A stretch of DNA of 64,000 bases from Lucinisca nassula (lineage: Eukaryota > Mollusca > Bivalvia > Lucinida > Lucinidae), in contig OY757017.1 of the NCBI GenBank assembly GCA_963580285.1, forward strand, positions 12,288,538 to 12,352,537. The letters are read 5' to 3'. The notes beneath the pieces are model-generated. The model was not told the origin of the DNA, did not search any database, and was given only the letters and a program-made list of their open reading frames with translations. Both the position numbers and the translations under genes were made by a program. This document shows, one piece after another, positions 50,701 through 56,700 of this stretch; the stretch's first letter is position 1; each line of letters opens with the position of its first letter.

Positions 50701-53700
50701 AGAAAATTGACACTCCATTCTTATCGATGCATAAGAGTGTTATCTATAGAATCTGTGCTGGAATCATGGGTTGGGCTTTGCCAGAAGTGTAGACCCAGAT
50801 CAGACGCAGTGTTTTGCAGTGTCTGATCAGGGTCTACACTTTTTGCTTAAAAACACACTTAAATTTAAGGGTTAAAGTAAACAGGTTTAGTCTCAAGTCT
50901 CAGCCAAGCCTTCACTCGGTATACCAGTACTCTTTTCAAGCCATTCACTTTTGACAGAGTAGTTACAAGCTGTGGGTTGAAACAACAAGTAATGAGTGTT
51001 AATGGATATGGTTTAGTGATAGCAAAATTCAGGGTAATTTGATAGGAGTCAGATTTGACTCCCTCAAAAAACACTAAGGCTATAGAGTGTATTGACATGG
51101 GAGACAAAACACTTTTGCAGGAATTGCCTCCCCTGAAGGTGTTCCCATTCACCATAATAATAGCATAAGGTCAGAAGGCATAATAGAGACAATTTTTATA
51201 TAGAGGATCTTACATGAGTGCTCATGTATTATTGAATTTATTAAACGAGTTGAGGAAAAGGGATAAAATGCAATAATACATGAGCACGAATGCAAGATTC
51301 TATTTATCTTATGACATTTATAACGCATTTTATTCTAGTTTGTTTACAAAAATGTCAATATTCCGCCGTTAGCAATCGCGACGTCGTTAAGGACGTCGTA
51401 TATGTAACGGGACGTATCTAGCTAATTTGCATATTTAATCCACTAGTGGATTATCGAAAATATTACATGGCGTTATCACACTCTCAGACGCGACGTCATA
51501 TGATAAATCATTTTAACCCATAGTTTGCTCGAAACCCCTAAAGGGGTATCTTTGCAAACAGTGCATGCCCAGATCAAACGCCGCAGAATGCGGCGTCTGA
51601 TCAGGGCCTACACTATTTGTTAACAGAATTTTCCGTCAAAAACATAATAACAACAAAAAATTGACCTGACACCCCTTATATGACAAATGGACTTGTCCAA
51701 CATATAGCAATGGAAGAGTCCACTAGTATACAATGGGTTAATCTTCTTTATAAATAAAGGTATGTTGTGTAATAGAGTCACTTCAGCGAGGCAATTCTAA
51801 TGAGTACACAAAATAAAAATAAAATTTCAAGACTAAAAATGTTTCCAATCTGTTCATTATCTGAAGCCATGGGATTTCTCTAGAGACTGGAACCTAAGTT
51901 CCAATCAGCACTTGGGAATGAACCTTTGGGGTTTAAATCTTTTGTTTGTTTGTTTGATTTGATTTGAGGTTTAACGTCCCAATCAACACTGTATAGGTCG
52001 CTTTGGAGACGTTGCTGCCAATTTTGTTGTGGACTTTTACCCGACATTGAGATGAAATGACGTCACAAGCCCTGTCTCCCAATGAAACCAATAGGGTTTA
52101 TAAGCATGGATGGTCCGACTTGCACCACTTTGCCTGGGCAGGTTTAGATTCTCTGAGCGGTTCACCAGTACTCGTGTGTGGTCGGTTTCAGCTCTGTGTG
52201 GAAGCATCATACAGCCCAATCTATTTCTTCAAGCCCCGATGGGCGCGGGCCAATTGGGGTTTGAGTCACTGAACTTTAACTGTATGGGATTTAGCAGGGT
52301 ATGGCTATAGAAAAATACTAGACCACAGAAATACATACACAAAATTATTTCCCCCTGCAAAAGGGGAGGGTTTCATTCTGTTTTATGACCGGCCCCGATA
52401 GCTCAGTTGGTAGAGTGTCCGCTCCGGGGAACGGGAGGTCTGGGGTTCGACCCCGGGCCGCGACATACCAAAGTCGTTAAAAATGGTACTAGCTGCTCCT
52501 CGTTTGGCACTCAGATTTACGGGGTAGAGCTAGGACTGGTCGATCCAGTGTCAGGATAATGTGACTGGGTGTGGTATCATGTAATGTGTCTGGGACATGA
52601 TACTTCAGTGAGGCAGCACTATAAATGTGAGCATTGAGCTCCCTGTCGCAACCAGACACCGTCGTGATATGACTGAAAAATTGTTGAAAGCGACGTTAAA
52701 CCCGAATTCACACACACACACACACACATTCTGTTTTATGGTGGATCCTGTTTGTGTTGGCTTCAGGGTTGTAGGTATATAATAAATGTAGTGTTTTGTT
52801 TGGTTGGTTAAGAAATAGATAAGCTCTAGCAGTGATTTGTTGAGTAATAAATTACAGTTTGGTGGTCAGTTGTAAAATAAAGTTCAAATCACGAGCCCAT
52901 AGTGTGAGTGATTTGTCTACTTACAACTGACCAACAAACTGTGATTTATTACTCAGGGCAATTCCAGAATTAGTCAGGGGGGGTGGGTGGGAGGCACTTT
53001 TTTAAAAACCCCACCACCCGTAAAATATAATTTTCCCTGACCCCCAGTACCCATGAATTTAAAAAAAATGAGAACCCCGCCACCCCCTATTTAAGAATAA
53101 ATTCAATACCCCATCCACAGTCCATAAAAATTTTTTTTTACCCCCACCAACCGTAACAAAAAAATGTATGTATAAAATTACCCCCCCCCCCCCCCCCACA
53201 AAAAAAAAAAATCAATGAATAAATAAAGAAATGTTAAAATGGTTAAAGGCCGGAGTGATTTGACTGTACTCAACAGCTGTATACTTTGTTTCCTTTTTAG
53301 AACATGTCATAGGGTTCGCCGGTCATCCGGGTACTTTCGTTTGTCACGTGATAGCAACGAGCACGCGGGTGAAAACAAACGCCATTTTGAATAAGCAAAT
53401 AGTGTAAATAAAACCCAAGTCACTAACATATTTCTTACAATTTTGATAAAACATGCCAAAAATCTGTAGTGCAGGTGGTTGTACAAATCATCATTTACAA
53501 CTGGATAAAAAGCTATCGTTCTATCAGTTCCCAAATGGAGAAAAACATCCAGAGAGACGGTCTCGGTGGATAAGGGCCTGCAGTCGCCAGAACGCTGATG
53601 GTTCAGACTGGATTCCTTCATCAAAATATGTTTACATGTGCAGTGAACATTTTATAACAGGTAATTGACTCACAATACATAATTCTTTGGGCCATGCTTT

Positions 53701-56700
53701 GTTGACAATGAACTGAAATTGTCCTTTCTATTGGTAAAATTGTCTGTTGATTTCTCTCTAGCAACACGAATTCGGCGAGAACTAGTGCTCGTATTTGTCC
53801 CTTTCAACAACATTTCTGCACTTACCGAGGCGATCCCTTGGAACATCACCACAGGTGTTGGATGGGTGACTAAATTTAGAAATTGATTGTAATTAACTTT
53901 CAAGTGTAGAAAAAAAACCTCCTTACTTAAACCAAGATCAAATGAGCAGTCTGATCTGGGCCCACACTGTTTGCAGAAATGACTTAAAGCTACCGACAGT
54001 CAACGATTTTTGTACAGGCAAACAGTGTGGACTCAGATCAGACAGCTCCTCTGGGCAATCTGATCTGGGTTCACACTATTTGCAGAAATGACATATGACA
54101 TGCAAACAGTATGGACCCAGATCAGATGAGCAGTCTGATCTGGGTCCACACTGTTTGCAGAAATGACTTAAAGCTACCGGCAGTCAACGATTTTTTACAA
54201 ACAGTGTGGACTCAGATCAGACAGCTCCTCTTAGCAATCTGATCTGGGTTCACACTATTTGCAGAAATGACAAGCAAGCAAGTCAGTGTTATTTTGACAA
54301 TCAACAGAATGTCAAACCTACCTTGACACTTGGATAGAGTATATTTCCCCGAGTCCATGACACCTCCGAATACACAACACTTGACACTAGTCCGTAGACA
54401 TCGGTTATCAGGCAGCTGTTATTTCACTAAATGGAAATTTCCCGCCTCGTTATTCTTTACTTTTAATCATTTTTACTTACAGTAACATGCATTTTCAGGT
54501 AATAAAAAAACGATTTTATTCAATGTAATTGATAGCGATCTAAAGGGTAATTGCCGGTCGCTCTGTTATTGTTTTCACCTCCAAAATGGCGGCCTATCGG
54601 TTGCTACGGGAAGTGACGTCACGCCGGCGAACCCTATAGAAGAATATATAGGTTTTTCAAGCCTATAGTCACATCTGAATTAGTATAAAGAAGAGGGATG
54701 CTGCTCAGGGGTCCCTTCAAGAATGAGAAATATCTGCATGTCAGAAGAAATGAACTGTCCAGTTTCCTGACCAGTTGATTCTGGAGACTTACATCAAAGG
54801 GATAAATCGAGCTAGAAGGCAGACATTTTGCAAGAACCTCTGTCTAGTTCTGTACTGCATATGTGCAAATAGTGAAGGCTCTGGTGATACTGTACAAATG
54901 CACAAGCTCACAAGAGCCTTGGCTGGTGATATATGTGTTTAGTACCATTACTCATAGGAATGTCCATCAAGGTTTTTGTGTTTGGGTTGTATGTTTCAAC
55001 AACTCTTAAGATCATATGTAGACTCATCCAAAAGTCTGGTAAGTTCAGTAATTGAACGGACAACTCTTACTTTATGAAGCGAGTACTCAACCACTACAAC
55101 ACATCATGGTTGTTGAAATCAGAGGGCCACATGAAGGATTAGTTTTTAATTTAATAGTGAAATTAAAAACAATTTAGACATCTGAAAATATGCTATGCTA
55201 TTCTAAACTTTTTAAAAAATAGATTTGTACCTGGCAGTGTTGTTGCTTGTGTTTTTGTTAGTCACTTAAGGTGACATGGAACATAATCGAGATACCGGTG
55301 CAATTTGGTGCATTCTGGTGCATTCTAAGACCCTTTTTAGCCTTTATATTTGTGACATTTTTGGGGGCATTTTTTTTTTAAAATTGAGAAGATTGTTGTG
55401 AAGTTTTTTTATTCCATTACAAGCTTCTGAGATGTTCCTTGAATACTTCCATGTAAATGACAAACACATCTCTGCCTTTAAATGCATGGGTGAAAGTTGC
55501 CAGAAATCCAAATACTGAAAAATTGGCTGGGGGTCAAGGGGGCCGCCTAGGCCCCCTTGTGAGTCCGGGGCAATGCCCTGGTGGGAGCCCAGGGGGCTTT
55601 GCCCCGGAAGCTCCTTGATTTTAGCAATTCAGAACCCCCTAAAACCCCTAAAAATTGACAAATTTTTTCTGCATGAAATAACTAAGTCCACACCTAAAAA
55701 AAAATTGAGCAGGGGTTCCCCCCACTAGGCGCTGGCCAGCTTTGTTCACCCCCCCGCCCATAATAATCCCGGCCTTCAAAAGAGTTGGGCAAAGACAGAG
55801 TGAAGAAGAAGTGGGTGGGGTGTCTGAAATGCAAAATAAACAAAGTTTCCAGAACACCTTCTTCTTCAATTGATAGAACTTTTGGAAAATTGATAAATGT
55901 AATTAAATGCCACATACCTTAAACGCCCCTTTTTGTGCCTCCAATCCAACAAATTTATCATAAATATAACAATGATGGCTGATTTTTCCACTCGTTTTCC
56001 TAGCGTGTTCACAATAAATGCCTGTCCTTTACTGTCTATCTATCCATCTATCTTCTAATACTGAGTCGGTCATACTTAGCCATTACCTCAGAGTCATACT
56101 TGGTCATTACCTGGGAGTCTTTTTTCGGAAAATCGTCACCCCCCCCCCCCCCCCCCCCCCCCAATTTTCTCCTCGGATCTGCATGAATCACAAGATCATC
56201 AAAAATCGGACCTCCGATCCGCGGTTATACGCGTTTCCGCGGAACTATCACATCCCTGAATTATAAAAGATGCGCGAAACCTCTCGTGGGGCGAAACCTC
56301 AAAGTGGCGAAACTCTTGGTGGCGAAACCTCCGATGGCGAACTTGTTTGGTGGCGAATCCTCTGTAAACGCTGTGTTTCACCCAAAGTTCTGTGTTTTAC
56401 CAAAAAACATGTAAGCAAACATTCGGAATCATTCGGGCGTTTCACCGCCGTTAAAAAAGAGAGAAGTTGAATTTCTATCCGTAATTAATTAATTACCGTT
56501 AGAGTAGTTTTCTACCCATAATGATTTAATTGTGGGTTTGACAATGACCCCCACCAGGCATGGAATTCAATTTTCTCTGGACCCCCCCCCCCCCCCCCCC
56601 CCCCCCCCACCCGTGAAATACAATATTCACCCGACCCCACCACCCGTACAAAAAAATATCGGGTGCCGCCCGCCCTCCCCCCATGGCTAATTCTGGAACC

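Larger units (their letters stand above)
53309..54637 (+). mobile_element. Inverted-repeat element carrying a THAP exon (P-element-like, inferred)
   Basis: ATAGGGTTCGCCGG at the left is exactly complementary to CCGGCGAACCCTAT at the right. Behind it both arms share TAGCAAC, GCCATTTTG and GGTGAAAACAA blocks in shuffled order. The left arm has CACGTGAT. The interior has the THAP exon and a cluster of core-type hairpins but no transposase catalytic region. THAP domains are the DNA-binding part of P-element transposases, which motivates the name. A host THAP gene remnant is the alternative. Confidence 0.7.

Noticed and set aside
50502..50702. A 66-codon open stretch beginning [16 protein letters not shown]
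   Set aside because: No homology recognised, no splice or promoter evidence, and it lies in a repeat-rich intron.
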